Source: Caulobacteraceae bacterium
Lineage (GTDB): Bacteria > Pseudomonadota > Alphaproteobacteria > Caulobacterales > Caulobacteraceae
Assembly: GCA_947475845.1 (NCBI GenBank)
Contig: CANJMO010000004.1
Location: 1 to 64,000, forward strand
Length of the DNA: 64,000 nucleotides
Reading direction: 5' to 3'
Positions 36,689 through 45,204 of the stretch are shown piece by piece. The notes beneath the pieces are model-generated. The model was not told where the DNA came from and searched no databases. It saw only the letters and a list, made by a program, of their open reading frames with translations. How positions within the stretch are numbered: the first letter of the stretch is position 1; the number at the start of each line of letters is the position of its first letter. The position numbers and the translations under genes were made by a program.

Positions 36689-38791
36689 TCAGCGGGTCTT
36701 GGCCGCCGCCAGGTCGGTTTCGCAGGTCTTCAGGTCGGGGCAGTACAGCGGCGGCAGGCGTCCGCTGACAGGGTTCTTGTAAGAGAACCACATCGGTTTG
36801 ATGTCGGGCCAGCGCAGCACGTCATTGGGCGGGATCGAGCCGTGGTGGCGCAGGTTGAGGGTGTCGCGGTTGATGTCCGGCGGGAAGTTGCCCGTCGGCG
36901 CGATGTGCTGCTTGATCGGCGGGATTTTGGTCGGCTCGCCGGTCTTGCGCGACCACCCCGCCGCATAGCTGAACGATTCCAGATAGGGCTGGTCGGGCGC
37001 CGCCACGTCGAACTTCCACACCCCGTCCACCAGCTTGGCGGCGTTGTTGGGATAGAGCCCGTCAGAGATGCCGACGCCGTAGTCGGCGCTGGTGTTGAAG
37101 TGGATCAGGTAGTTGCGCATCCGCGCCGACCGGCCGTCTGGCGCCACGTCGATCACCGGCTGCACCATCCAGTGGCTGGCCGAGAACACCCGGGGCATGG
37201 CCGCCACCCCGTCGTAGCTGGTCTCGCAGGCCTCGGTGTGTTCGGGTCCGATGCAGAACGCCACCGCCAGCTTGGCGCGCCAGCCGTCCTTGGCCATCAG
37301 CTGGCCGAGGTCGCGCCACTTCTGGTCGTCGATGTCGTAACCGAGCGCGTGGCTGAGGTTGTCGGCGCCGACGTACGCGACCGACAGCGACAGACGCCGC
37401 CGGGCTTCCACGATGGCCGCCTCGATGCCGCCCGGCAACCCCTCGGCCTTGGCCAGACCGGTCGGCGCGCCCAGCAGCGATCCGCCGCCGACGGTCTTGG
37501 TTCCGGCCGGCATGACCACCGGCTTGCCGGTCACCGGGTTGCGGTCCAGGAACACCGGGATAGCACCATCGGTCAGGGCCCCGACATCCGCGGCGGGAAC
37601 AGGCCGATCGGGTTTCGCGGCGCCGGTGACAGCGGCCGTGACCAGCCGGTTCTTATGCCAGCCCTGGTAGTAGTCCGTGGCCATGATCGGAAAGTTGCGC
37701 AGCTCGCGGATGCGCCACTTGCCGTCCGCGCCCCGCACAAAGCGGTTGTCGAACACCGACAGGCCCCAGGCTGCGGTCCCGGCGTCGTAGTCGCCGAGAA
37801 GGTCGAACTGCGTCCCGCGCACCCGCGCCTGGGCGCCGTCGTCCGACACCGTCACGGTCTCGTTGAAATAGAGCCGGTTGTTAAGCTGCCCGCGCTTCAG
37901 CCCCTGCGGCCCGAACCGCTCGTAGGATCGGCGAATGCTTTTCGGCCCGACCCAGACCCCCGCGTCGGCCTCTTCCAGCACGCCGTCATCGGCAAACAGC
38001 TCGGCCGCGTCGTCCCACATCTTGCGATGGACGTAATAGCCGTAGGCGTTCTGCAGATTGAGGACCGTGTCCTCCGCGTTCATGCGGCCGATCCGCTTGT
38101 TCAGCCCCGCCAGCGCGGCGGCGGGCGCGCCCTTGATCGCCGGAATGGCCATGCCCTTGGGGATCGCCGGGATCGGCACCCCGGCCTGCTCGGCGGTGAA
38201 GCGGTGAGGGACCGTGACCACGGTGGGCGACACGCTCTTCCAGCCGGTCTCGTACGATCCGGCGGTGACCGGGAAATAGTGCAGGCGCGCGATCTTCCAG
38301 ATCCCGCCTTCCTTCACATAGTCGGCCTCGATGATGCCGCAGGCCCAGTTGGCGGTAGCCCCGTACTGGCCGGTCATCGAGAACTGCGACCAGCGTCCGC
38401 GCGCGGTCCGGCCGTCCGCCGCTAGATTGACCACCGGAATGTCGACCAGTTGGGTGTGCAACTGACCGGCGGCCAGGCCTTCACGCGCCCCGCCCCACGC
38501 GGCGCGGTAATAGCTCGCGATCGCCGCCGGTCCGCGCCGCTCATCGGCGCCGTAGATCGCCACGCCCATAGGGCTGAACAAGGACGCCATCTCGATCCAC
38601 AGGCCGGCCTGGGAATATTGCGCATACACCGTCTGCAGCCGGCGTACGGCGCGGATGTCCTCGGTGCGGGTGACCTCCAGCGACAGCCGGGCAACCTTGG
38701 CGGCAGGGGTTTGAGCGAAGGCGGGAGCGGTGGTGATCAGCACGCCGGACGCCAACAGGCCACGGCAGATCTTCCAGACGCGAGACGTCAT
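36689..38791 (-). CDS. Secreted multi-domain SnoaL/NTF2-like protein, copy 2
   Basis: A 700-residue paralogue of the downstream gene, collinear along its whole length. Matching phrases include IRAVRRLQTVYAQYSQAGLW, LNLQNAYGYYVHRKMWDDAA, the linker NPVTGKPVVMPAGTKTVGGG, LSHALGYDIDDQKW and a C-terminal WPDIKPMWFSYKNPVSGR ending in a Cys-x-Asp-x-Lys-x-Cys motif (CPDLKTC). The paralogue ends with CLDIKTC, so the two cysteines are conserved. The ATG at 38791 starts a proper signal peptide (to PAFAQ). It is first in a likely four-gene unit with copy 1, the cupin and the dehydrogenase. Confidence 0.75.
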   Translation of the reverse strand: MTSRVWKICRGLLASGVLITTAPAFAQTPAAKVARLSLEVTRTEDIRAVRRLQTVYAQYSQAGLWIEMASLFSPMGVAIYGADERRGPAAIASYYRAAWGGAREGLAAGQLHTQLVDIPVVNLAADGRTARGRWSQFSMTGQYGATANWACGIIEADYVKEGGIWKIARLHYFPVTAGSYETGWKSVSPTVVTVPHRFTAEQAGVPIPAIPKGMAIPAIKGAPAAALAGLNKRIGRMNAEDTVLNLQNAYGYYVHRKMWDDAAELFADDGVLEEADAGVWVGPKSIRRSYERFGPQGLKRGQLNNRLYFNETVTVSDDGAQARVRGTQFDLLGDYDAGTAAWGLSVFDNRFVRGADGKWRIRELRNFPIMATDYYQGWHKNRLVTAAVTGAAKPDRPVPAADVGALTDGAIPVFLDRNPVTGKPVVMPAGTKTVGGGSLLGAPTGLAKAEGLPGGIEAAIVEARRRLSLSVAYVGADNLSHALGYDIDDQKWRDLGQLMAKDGWRAKLAVAFCIGPEHTEACETSYDGVAAMPRVFSASHWMVQPVIDVAPDGRSARMRNYLIHFNTSADYGVGISDGLYPNNAAKLVDGVWKFDVAAPDQPYLESFSYAAGWSRKTGEPTKIPPIKQHIAPTGNFPPDINRDTLNLRHHGSIPPNDVLRWPDIKPMWFSYKNPVSGRLPPLYCPDLKTCETDLAAAKTR

Positions 38792-39057
38792 GTTTCCAGG
38801 CCCCCCACCGACCGCCGGCATCCCCACCGGCGCTCACGCTTGTTCTTTGCTCGGCCGCTCTGGACGACCGTTCGAAATTCCAACCTCGTCATAGTGCGAC
38901 GGCGCGGCTAGCCAAGCAATCAGTGATCAACGGCGGGGCGCCGTAGAGCTCTATTGACAGGCGTTGGGGCCGAGACGAGGGTTCCACCGCCGCCGGCCGC
39001 CTCGGGCGCCGGACGGAAAAGACCGAACTCATTCGGCGCATTTTGGGGGGACCACCC

Positions 39058-40128
39058 GTGAAGAAGTATCTGCTGGCGCTGGCGGCGCTGCTGATGGCCG
39101 GACCGGCCTTCGCCCAGGGCACGACGGCGATGCCGATCCCGTTCACCTCGACACCCAACTTCCCCGACCTGCCCAACGGCCAGAACCTAGGCGAGACGCC
39201 CGGCGTGGCTACCGACTCCAAGGGCAATGTCTACGTCGCCTCGCGCTCGACCCCGTTCGTCGCCGGCCCGGCCTTCGGCGCCGCCGCCGGCCAGCTGTTC
39301 GAGTTCGACAAGAACGGCAAGTTCATTCGCGAGCTCGGCAAGGGCCTCTACGGCTTTTCCGAGATTCACAGCGTCCGCGTCGACAAGTACGACAACATCT
39401 GGGCCATCGATAAGGGCTCGGACATGGTTATCGAGTTCAACCAGGCCGGCCGCGTGGTGAAGGTGTTCGGGCGCAAGAAGGAGGCGGAGGAGGATCCCCA
39501 CGCCTGGGCCAACCTCAACCCGCCGCTGCCGCCGATGGAGTCGAGCTTCCGCGCCCCGACCGACATCGCCTGGGACTCCAAGGACAACATCTACATCTCG
39601 GACGGCTACACCAACTCGCGGGTCGCCAAGTTCGACAAGGACGGCAACTTCCTGAAGATGTGGGGCACGCCCGGCGACAAGCCCGGCCAGTTCAACCTTC
39701 CCCACGCCATCGTCATCGACAAGGACGACAACGTCTACGTCGGCGACCGCACCAACCACCGCGTTCAGGTGTTCGACACCGAGGGCAACTTCAAGCGCCT
39801 GTTTTCGGTCGACGTGCCGCCCGATCCCACCACCAAGGCGGTCAATGGCAACACCCCCACCGGCGCCCTGCTCAAGCAGTGGATCGGCGCGCCCAATTCG
39901 CTGTGCATCCCGCCGGACAACCCCAACGTCATCTTCCTGGGCGAGTCGACCTATCCCGGCCGCATCTTCAAGCTGAAGCTGGACGGCACCATCATCGGCA
40001 CCTTCGGCAAGTCGGGCCGGGTCCTCGGCACGTTCTCGGGCGCCCATGGCCTGGCCTGCCCGTCCGAGCACCTGCTCTACGTCGCCGAGACCTCCAACTG
40101 GCGGGTCCAGCAGATCCGCCTGAAGTAG
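39058..40128 (+). CDS. Secreted NHL-repeat six-bladed beta-propeller
   Basis: A 356-residue protein with a signal peptide ending at PAFAQG and repeated NHL blades: GVATDSKGNVYVASRS, SVRVDKYDNIWAIDKGSDMV, DIAWDSKDNIYISDGYTNSR, AIVIDKDDNVYVGDRTNHRV and a final HGLACPSEHLLYVAETSNWR. The pattern is close to peptidyl-alpha-hydroxyglycine lyase-like and SMP-30-like propellers, but the substrate is not evident. The GTG at 39058 has a G-rich ribosome site at 39045-39050. It is divergent from the SnoaL-like unit and closes with a strong terminator. Confidence 0.82.
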   Translation: MKKYLLALAALLMAGPAFAQGTTAMPIPFTSTPNFPDLPNGQNLGETPGVATDSKGNVYVASRSTPFVAGPAFGAAAGQLFEFDKNGKFIRELGKGLYGFSEIHSVRVDKYDNIWAIDKGSDMVIEFNQAGRVVKVFGRKKEAEEDPHAWANLNPPLPPMESSFRAPTDIAWDSKDNIYISDGYTNSRVAKFDKDGNFLKMWGTPGDKPGQFNLPHAIVIDKDDNVYVGDRTNHRVQVFDTEGNFKRLFSVDVPPDPTTKAVNGNTPTGALLKQWIGAPNSLCIPPDNPNVIFLGESTYPGRIFKLKLDGTIIGTFGKSGRVLGTFSGAHGLACPSEHLLYVAETSNWRVQQIRLK

Positions 40129-40153
40129 CTCGAAACCATTTCAGGGATGGAAG

Positions 40154-40180
40154 GGCCGGCGGGCGACCGCCGGCCTTTTT
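40154..40180 (+). terminator. Rho-independent terminator
   Basis: GGCCGGCGG, loop GCGA, CCGCCGGCC, then five T. It ends the NHL-propeller gene and lies against the stop codon of the converging CFA-like gene at 40181. Confidence 0.9.
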
Positions 40181-41404
40181 CTATGCCCGCGCCAGGGACA
40201 GTTGGATCACATCCGTTCGCCGGGTGCGGAAGCCCGCCTCGCAGTAGCCGAGATAGAACAGCCACAGGCGGCGGAAGCGCTCGTCGAAGCCGAGTGGCGC
40301 GATCGTGCTCCACTGCGCCTGGAAGCGTTCGGCCCACTCGGCAAGGGTGCGGGCGTAGTCCTGCCCGAACCGCGTGGCCCCCTGCCAGGTCAGGCCGGCC
40401 CCGGCGATCTCTTGGCGCAGCCGCGTCTCGGACGGCAGCATGCCGCCGGGGAAGATGTACTTCTGGATGAAGTCCGCCTGGCGCTTGTAGTCCTCGAACA
40501 GCTCGTCCTTGATGGTGATGATCTGCAGCCCCGCCCGGCCGCCGGGCTTGAGCAAGTCGCGGACCTTGGCGAAATAGGTCGGCCAATAGGCCTCGCCCAC
40601 CGCCTCGAACATCTCGATCGAGGCGATCCGGTCGAAGCGGCCCTGCACATCGCGATAGTCGATCAGCTTGATCTCGGCCCGCTCGGCCAGGCCCTGCTCG
40701 AACAGGCGCTTACGGGCGAAGTCGTACTGGGCCTGCGAGATGGTCACCCCGGTGACCTTGGCTCCGACGCGCGCGGCGGCATATTCGGCGAACCCGCCCC
40801 AGCCGCAGCCGATCTCCAGCACGCTGTGCGAAGCCTCCAGGCCCATGCTCTGGGCCAGGGCCGCGTACTTAGCTTCCTGCGCCCGCGGCAGGGGCTGGTT
40901 GGGCGCGGAGTACAGGGCCGAGGAATAGGTCATGCCCTCGTCCAGCCAGGCTCCGTAGAAGGCGTTGCCGAGGTCATAGTGGGCGTGGATGTTGTGCCGC
41001 GAACCCTTGCGGGTGTTGCGCCGCAGGGCATGCTTCAGCCCGTGGATCGCCCGCATCAGGGGGTTGCCGTCCACCAGCCGCTGCAGGCGGTCGAAGTTCA
41101 TCGAGAACACCTCCAGCAACAGGGGCAGGTCCGGCGTATCCCACTGCCCCGCCACATAGCTTTCGGCGAAACCGATGGCGCCCGAGGCCGCGACCCGGCG
41201 CACGAAGCTATAGTCGTTGATGATCATCCGCGCGGTCGGGCCCGGCTGCGGCCCATGGATAGTCATTTGGCGCCCACCCGGCAGCGCCACCTCCAGCGAG
41301 CCCTCGCCCCAGTTCTGCGACAGCACCTTGAACGCTGTCCGCACCATCGAGGGCGCCCCGCGCAAGGCGGTGTGGCCCATGTCCATCGGATCGGCGAATG
41401 TCAT
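40181..41404 (-). CDS. cfa: Cyclopropane-fatty-acyl-phospholipid synthase-family methyltransferase, copy 1
   Basis: A 407-residue SAM-dependent enzyme that methylates or cyclopropanates unsaturated acyl chains of membrane lipids. The SAM motif LEIGCGWGGFAEYAA is near residue 180, with HYDLGNAFYGAWLDEGMTYS before it and EMFEAVGEAYWPTYFAKV and IFPGGMLPS after it, as in full-length CFA synthases. The N-terminal domain with GSLEVALPGGRQMTIHG is present. ATG 41404 is chosen for its AAGG ribosome site. It is the last gene of the RpoE-ChrR operon. Closest by context are the CFA-like proteins of the singlet-oxygen response. Confidence 0.9.
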   Translation of the reverse strand: MTFADPMDMGHTALRGAPSMVRTAFKVLSQNWGEGSLEVALPGGRQMTIHGPQPGPTARMIINDYSFVRRVAASGAIGFAESYVAGQWDTPDLPLLLEVFSMNFDRLQRLVDGNPLMRAIHGLKHALRRNTRKGSRHNIHAHYDLGNAFYGAWLDEGMTYSSALYSAPNQPLPRAQEAKYAALAQSMGLEASHSVLEIGCGWGGFAEYAAARVGAKVTGVTISQAQYDFARKRLFEQGLAERAEIKLIDYRDVQGRFDRIASIEMFEAVGEAYWPTYFAKVRDLLKPGGRAGLQIITIKDELFEDYKRQADFIQKYIFPGGMLPSETRLRQEIAGAGLTWQGATRFGQDYARTLAEWAERFQAQWSTIAPLGFDERFRRLWLFYLGYCEAGFRTRRTDVIQLSLARA

Positions 41405-41426
41405 GCTGCGATACCTTCGATCCGGC

Positions 41427-41852
41427 TCAAGCGATCGCCCGTGCGGCCCAGGTGGTGATGAAATAGCTGGCCAGGGCGGCGACGGCGCTGGCGAAGGCAC
41501 CCCAGCACAGGTCCAGAACGGTGATCTTCAGGGACCAGATGCGCAAGGTGGCCTGGTTGGTCAGGTCGTAGGTGGCGTAGGCGACCAGGCCGAGCAACAC
41601 CCCGTTCAGCCCGGCCCGGCCCCACGAGCCCTCGGTCAGGGCCGGCCAGACCGCGAAATAGACCAGGCCCGCCAGGTAGATCAGGTAGAAGGCCATGGCC
41701 GGCGCCACCTGCACCTTGTCGGCCAGCATCGGCCCCAGGGCCGGCTTGTACAGCGACGGCCCGGTCAGGCTCAGCCAGCAGAAATCCAGGGCCGCGAACA
41801 CCACCATCACCGAGACGTAGGCGATGGCCGATTCCATGACGATGCGGGGCAT
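41427..41852 (-). CDS. DUF2177-family membrane protein
   Basis: A 141-residue protein with four hydrophobic helices. It matches DUF2177 by ALDFCWLSLTGPSLYKPALG near residues 21-40 and GLVAYATYDLTNQATLRIWS with a following DLCWGAFASAVAA. The function is unknown; the family is often adjacent to CFA synthases. It is 22 bp upstream of one CFA-like gene and 11 bp downstream of another, so probably a membrane partner of the lipid modification. Confidence 0.85.
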   Translation of the reverse strand: MPRIVMESAIAYVSVMVVFAALDFCWLSLTGPSLYKPALGPMLADKVQVAPAMAFYLIYLAGLVYFAVWPALTEGSWGRAGLNGVLLGLVAYATYDLTNQATLRIWSLKITVLDLCWGAFASAVAALASYFITTWAARAIA

Positions 41853-41863
41853 GTCCTATTTCC

Positions 41864-42925
41864 TCAGTCGTTGGCGCTGCGCGGATCGGGCGCGGGCGAC
41901 AGGCGATAGTGGCTGACGCCCCATTCGGCGCCCGCGGCGTGGCCGAACAGGCCGGCCACCGACAGGAAAAACAGCCGCCAGCGCCGCCGCCACAGCCCCG
42001 CGTCGGGGCCGTAAACCTCGGCCAGGATCTGGCGGATGCGCGCGTCGTTGCGGTCGAAATTGGCCAGCCAGTCCATCGCCGTGCGGCGGTAGTGCTCGCC
42101 GCTCCAGCGCCAGTCCTGCTCGACCTCGAACAGCGACCCGAACTGATGAATCAGATGGTGACTGGGCATCACCCCACCGGTGAAGAAGTGCTGGGCGATC
42201 CAGTCGGCCTTGTCGTTGCGGTCGAAGGCGTAGGGCGTCGTGCGGTGGGTGAACACGTGCAGGAACAGCCGCCCGTCGTCCTTGATCCAGCCGCGCACCC
42301 GCTCCAGCAGGGCCGGCCAGTTGGACATGTGCTCGAACATCTCCACCGAGACCACCCGGTCGAAACGCTGCCCGGCCAGGGCCGCGTCGTCGAGCTGGTT
42401 CATGTCGGCCGTGACGACCTTCAGATTGGTCAGCCCGCGGGCAACCATCTGGGACTGGATATAGAGCCGCTGCGAATTGGAGTTGGACACCGAGACGATG
42501 CGCGAATTGGGATAGTGCTCGGCCATCCACAGCGACAGCGAACCCCAGCCGCAGCCGAGCTCCAGCACGTCCTGCCCATCCATCAGGTCGGCGTGGTCGC
42601 AGGTCAGGGCCAGCGCCCGCGCCTCAGCCTGACCCAGGGTGTCGGTAGACCCGGCATAGAAGCAGCTGGAATATTTGCGGTGTGGACCCAGCGCCAGTTC
42701 GAAGAATTCGGCCGGCAGCTCGTAGTGCTGCTCGTTGGCTTCATCGGTGTTTTCGGCGATCGGATGATCGAGCATGCCTTGCGCGAACAGGCGCTCGGTT
42801 TCCGGCGGTAGGCGCTGCAGGCGCTTGTCGGCGGCGCCGCACAGGTAGTCTATGCCCATCAGGGTCAGCTTGTCCGGGCACGGCGTGCGCTCGAAGGCGT
42901 GGATGGCGGCGGCGAGGGCGTTCAT
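41864..42925 (-). CDS. Cyclopropane-fatty-acyl-phospholipid synthase-family methyltransferase, copy 2
   Basis: A 353-residue SAM-dependent methyltransferase from a different CFA-like branch than copy 1. It has HYELPAEFFELALGPHRKYS, the SAM motif LELGCGWGSLSLWMAEHYPN near residue 120, DRVVSVEMFEHMSNWPALLE, and FTGGVMPSHHLIHQF. It lacks the long N-terminal lipid-binding domain of classical CFA, so it may methylate a different acyl intermediate. This branch recurs next to flavin oxidoreductases and DUF1365 in sigma-E regulons (family knowledge). Confidence 0.88.
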   Translation of the reverse strand: MNALAAAIHAFERTPCPDKLTLMGIDYLCGAADKRLQRLPPETERLFAQGMLDHPIAENTDEANEQHYELPAEFFELALGPHRKYSSCFYAGSTDTLGQAEARALALTCDHADLMDGQDVLELGCGWGSLSLWMAEHYPNSRIVSVSNSNSQRLYIQSQMVARGLTNLKVVTADMNQLDDAALAGQRFDRVVSVEMFEHMSNWPALLERVRGWIKDDGRLFLHVFTHRTTPYAFDRNDKADWIAQHFFTGGVMPSHHLIHQFGSLFEVEQDWRWSGEHYRRTAMDWLANFDRNDARIRQILAEVYGPDAGLWRRRWRLFFLSVAGLFGHAAGAEWGVSHYRLSPAPDPRSAND

Positions 42926-42958
42926 GAGCGGGGCTCCTGCAGCCGCCCGGCTCGCGGC

Positions 42959-43762
42959 CTAGGCGGATCGTCCACGGGGCGGCCACAAGAAGAAGCGGCT
43001 GGTGCGCGCTTGGTAGTCGCGGAAGGCGTCGCCACGGCTCTTGAGCATCTGCGCTTCGAGCGGTGGAACGCCGTTGCCGCGGTCGAGCACCAGATACATC
43101 AGGACGGGAGCGCCCCATGCGGCCCAGCCTAGGAGGTATACGCTGCCGATCTGGGATGAGATCACCGGGTAGGCTAGCCAACCGAACCATTCGAAGAAAT
43201 AGTTGGGATGCCGCGACCAGGCCCACAGGCCGGCGTCATTGATCGCGCCCTTCGGCGGCTTCGACGCCTTGAAGCGGCGCATCTGCTCGTCGGCCAGACC
43301 CTCGCCCGCGATGGCCACGATCAGGATCAGAGCGCCCAGGGCATCCGCCACGCCGAGCCCGCCGCCAGGCGTCCGCGCCGCCAGCATGATCGCCAGGGCC
43401 AGCAGCAAAGCCACCGGCGCCTGCAGCAGGACGAACGGCAACAGCTTACTCTGAAACGCCGCGCCCCACTGCCCGCGCAGATCGACGTAGCGGCGGTCCT
43501 CGTCGGGCGATTTGGCCACGCGGATGGCGACATAGAGGCCCAGCCTCAGCGACCACACAGCGGTCAGACCGGCGACTAGCCATTGGCGCGCCGTCGGCGG
43601 CCCATCGACCGGCGCCAGGGACAGGACCACCCCGGCCAAGCCTGTCCCGAAGGTCCAGAACACATCGACCCAGCCGACGTTGCCGACCGCCCGCTGGTAA
43701 AGCCAGCCCGAGCCCATGATCGCCAGCAGGCCCAGGCCCACGACGGCGATCAGCGTGACCAC
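42959..43762 (-). CDS. DUF1295 membrane protein (steroid 5-alpha-reductase-like)
   Basis: A 267-residue integral membrane protein with about seven helices. The C-terminal half has the family motif GLWAWSRHPNYFFEWFGWLA and a later RGDAFRDYQARTSRFFLWPP, as in DUF1295 and steroid reductase-like proteins that reduce double bonds with NAD(P)H. It starts with GTG at 43762, 4 bp past the chrR stop, so it is translationally linked to the regulator genes. It probably takes part in the lipid pathway of this operon (inference). Confidence 0.87.
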   Translation of the reverse strand: MVTLIAVVGLGLLAIMGSGWLYQRAVGNVGWVDVFWTFGTGLAGVVLSLAPVDGPPTARQWLVAGLTAVWSLRLGLYVAIRVAKSPDEDRRYVDLRGQWGAAFQSKLLPFVLLQAPVALLLALAIMLAARTPGGGLGVADALGALILIVAIAGEGLADEQMRRFKASKPPKGAINDAGLWAWSRHPNYFFEWFGWLAYPVISSQIGSVYLLGWAAWGAPVLMYLVLDRGNGVPPLEAQMLKSRGDAFRDYQARTSRFFLWPPRGRSA

Positions 43763-43766
43763 GGCC

Positions 43767-44414
43767 TCACACTCTCAGGAAGGATTTGACCAGGCTCATC
43801 AGACCCGAGGTCTTGATGCCGCCCTGGCCCGAGATCAGGCAAATGCAGGCGCTGTCGCCATGCACCGACGGCGCGTGTTCCAGCCCCTCGCCGCTCTCGC
43901 CGAAATCGCCCGCCGCGAACACACTGTTGTCGTCGACGAAGGCGCCCTGCAGGACGGTGGTGAATTCCGGGCCGTGGTGGCCGTGATGGGGCATGGCGAC
44001 GCCCTGCGGCACGCGCATCAGATAGGTGCGCCAGCCGTCGGCGGCATTGGATTTGATCGGAGCCACCCAGATGCCGGGGCCGACCCAGCGGCGGGCGCCG
44101 ATCTCGCGGCGCGCCACGGCGGACGGCAGCGCCAGGCCGCCGATCGACTTGCTCACCGGCGTGGAGGCGCGACGCGCCGGCTGCGGCCGCTCGATCCCGG
44201 CCAGGGCGCGGGCCAGGGCGTCATCGGCCATATCGACCTGCTCTACATCGGCCAACAGGGCGCCGCCGACCTGCTCGAACAGGGCCACGCGGGAACGGCA
44301 CGCCGGGCAAAGGTCCAGGTGCGCCGACACCGTCAGGCTGGGGCCGTCCGCCAGGGCGCCCGAGGCGTAGCCCGCCAGGACCACTTCGGTGGGATGATGA
44401 CGCAGCCTACTCAC
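43767..44414 (-). CDS. chrR: ChrR-type zinc anti-sigma factor with cupin domain
   Basis: A 215-residue cytoplasmic anti-sigma factor. The zinc-binding anti-sigma motif His32-x3-Cys36-x2-Cys39 is in SAHLDLCPACRSR, within an N-terminal helical domain, and the C-terminal cupin shows MPHHGHHGPEFTTVLQGAFV with clustered His and Glu. That is the two-domain ChrR architecture, in which the cupin senses singlet oxygen or organic peroxide. The GTG at 44414 overlaps the sigma stop (GTGA), and the longer frame upstream is a shadow of the sigma gene. Confidence 0.93.
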   Translation of the reverse strand: MSRLRHHPTEVVLAGYASGALADGPSLTVSAHLDLCPACRSRVALFEQVGGALLADVEQVDMADDALARALAGIERPQPARRASTPVSKSIGGLALPSAVARREIGARRWVGPGIWVAPIKSNAADGWRTYLMRVPQGVAMPHHGHHGPEFTTVLQGAFVDDNSVFAAGDFGESGEGLEHAPSVHGDSACICLISGQGGIKTSGLMSLVKSFLRV

Positions 44415-45043
44415 AACAGGTCTTCCAATTGCGCGCGCAGCCGGACCATGGCCAGGCGCAGGCGGGACTTCACGGTGCCGAGGGGAACACCGAGATTCTG
44501 GGAAATCTCCGCGTGGGCCTTGTCGTGGAAGAACGACAGGCGGACCACTTCGGCTTGATCCGGGGGCAGGGTCTTGAGGGCCGTGCGCAGCTTCTGCTCG
44601 CGCTCGCCGGCGGACAGAGCATCGTCGGGGCGCGTCTCTTCGGCCGGCAACAGTTCCGGCTCGTCGATCAGGTCGTCGGGATGGCGTTCGCGGCGGATGG
44701 CGTCGATCCGCAGGTTCCGCGCGATGGTGAAGATCCAGGTCGAAGCGGAGGCCCGCGAGGGGTCGAAATAGGCCGCCTTGCGCCACACCGCGAGCAGGGT
44801 CTCCTGCGCCAGTTCCTCCGCCAGCTCTGGCTTGGCGCCCAGCTTCAGCAGGTAGCTTTTCACACGCGGGGCGAAGCGGCCGAACAGCAGGGCGAAGCTT
44901 TCGCGGCATTGCTTTGTGGCGATCGCCACGATCCAGGCCGAGGGGTCAGCGCGCTCATTGGCCTGGAACTCGGCCACGGTCTTCATCGGGTCGATCCACA
45001 GGGGCGGCGAGGCCGACGCGACCGGGCGCAGCGCCTGGGGCAT
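44411..45043 (-). CDS. rpoE: ECF sigma factor RpoE (ECF11, ChrR partner)
   Basis: A 210-residue sigma factor. Region 2 is seen in FALLFGRFAPRVKSYLLKLG, ELAEELAQETLLAVWRKAAY and TWIFTIARNLRIDAIRRERH; region 4 in LPPDQAEVVRLSFFHDKAHA then EISQNLGVPLGTVKSRLRLA. Several ATGs are in frame; the one at 45043 is preferred for its AGGA site 7 bases upstream and because a candidate promoter at 45097-45125 would start transcription near 45090. The frame itself opens at 45091. It heads an operon of chrR, DUF1295, CFA-like, DUF2177 and CFA-like genes. Confidence 0.9.
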   Translation of the reverse strand: MPQALRPVASASPPLWIDPMKTVAEFQANERADPSAWIVAIATKQCRESFALLFGRFAPRVKSYLLKLGAKPELAEELAQETLLAVWRKAAYFDPSRASASTWIFTIARNLRIDAIRRERHPDDLIDEPELLPAEETRPDDALSAGEREQKLRTALKTLPPDQAEVVRLSFFHDKAHAEISQNLGVPLGTVKSRLRLAMVRLRAQLEDLL

Positions 45044-45096
45044 CGCCCCGTCCTGTTCACCCATGCTGATCGCGATAAGCCCGACATTCATGCTCC

Positions 45097-45125
45097 CAGT
45101 ACGGGCCGGCTAGGCCAGCAGATCA
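45097..45125 (-). promoter_or_regulatory. Possible sigma-E promoter for rpoE-chrR operon
   Basis: On the minus strand TGATCT (45125-45120) is followed after 17 bases by GTACTG (45102-45097). The first box differs by one base from the TGATCC box of ECF11 promoters; the second is weak. It fits autoregulation, but is less convincing than the opposite promoter. Confidence 0.35.
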
Positions 45126-45150
45126 CAAGGCGCCTCTTTCCCAGCCTGAG

Positions 45151-45180
45151 TGATCCACGTCCAGCCCGCCCTCGTAAACC
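45151..45180 (+). promoter_or_regulatory. Sigma-E (ECF11) promoter for flavin oxidoreductase-DUF1365 unit
   Basis: TGATCC (45151-45156), an 18-base spacer and TAAACC (45175-45180) match the -35 TGATCC / -10 TAA-type consensus known for Rhodobacter RpoE. It is 24 bases before the start at 45205 and divergent from rpoE itself. Confidence 0.75.
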
Positions 45181-45204
45181 AAGGGTATTAAGGACGCCCG
45201 CAAG

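Noticed and set aside
38954-38982. TTGACA as the -35 box of a promoter for the NHL-propeller gene
   Set aside because: No acceptable -10 hexamer follows at 16-18 bases.
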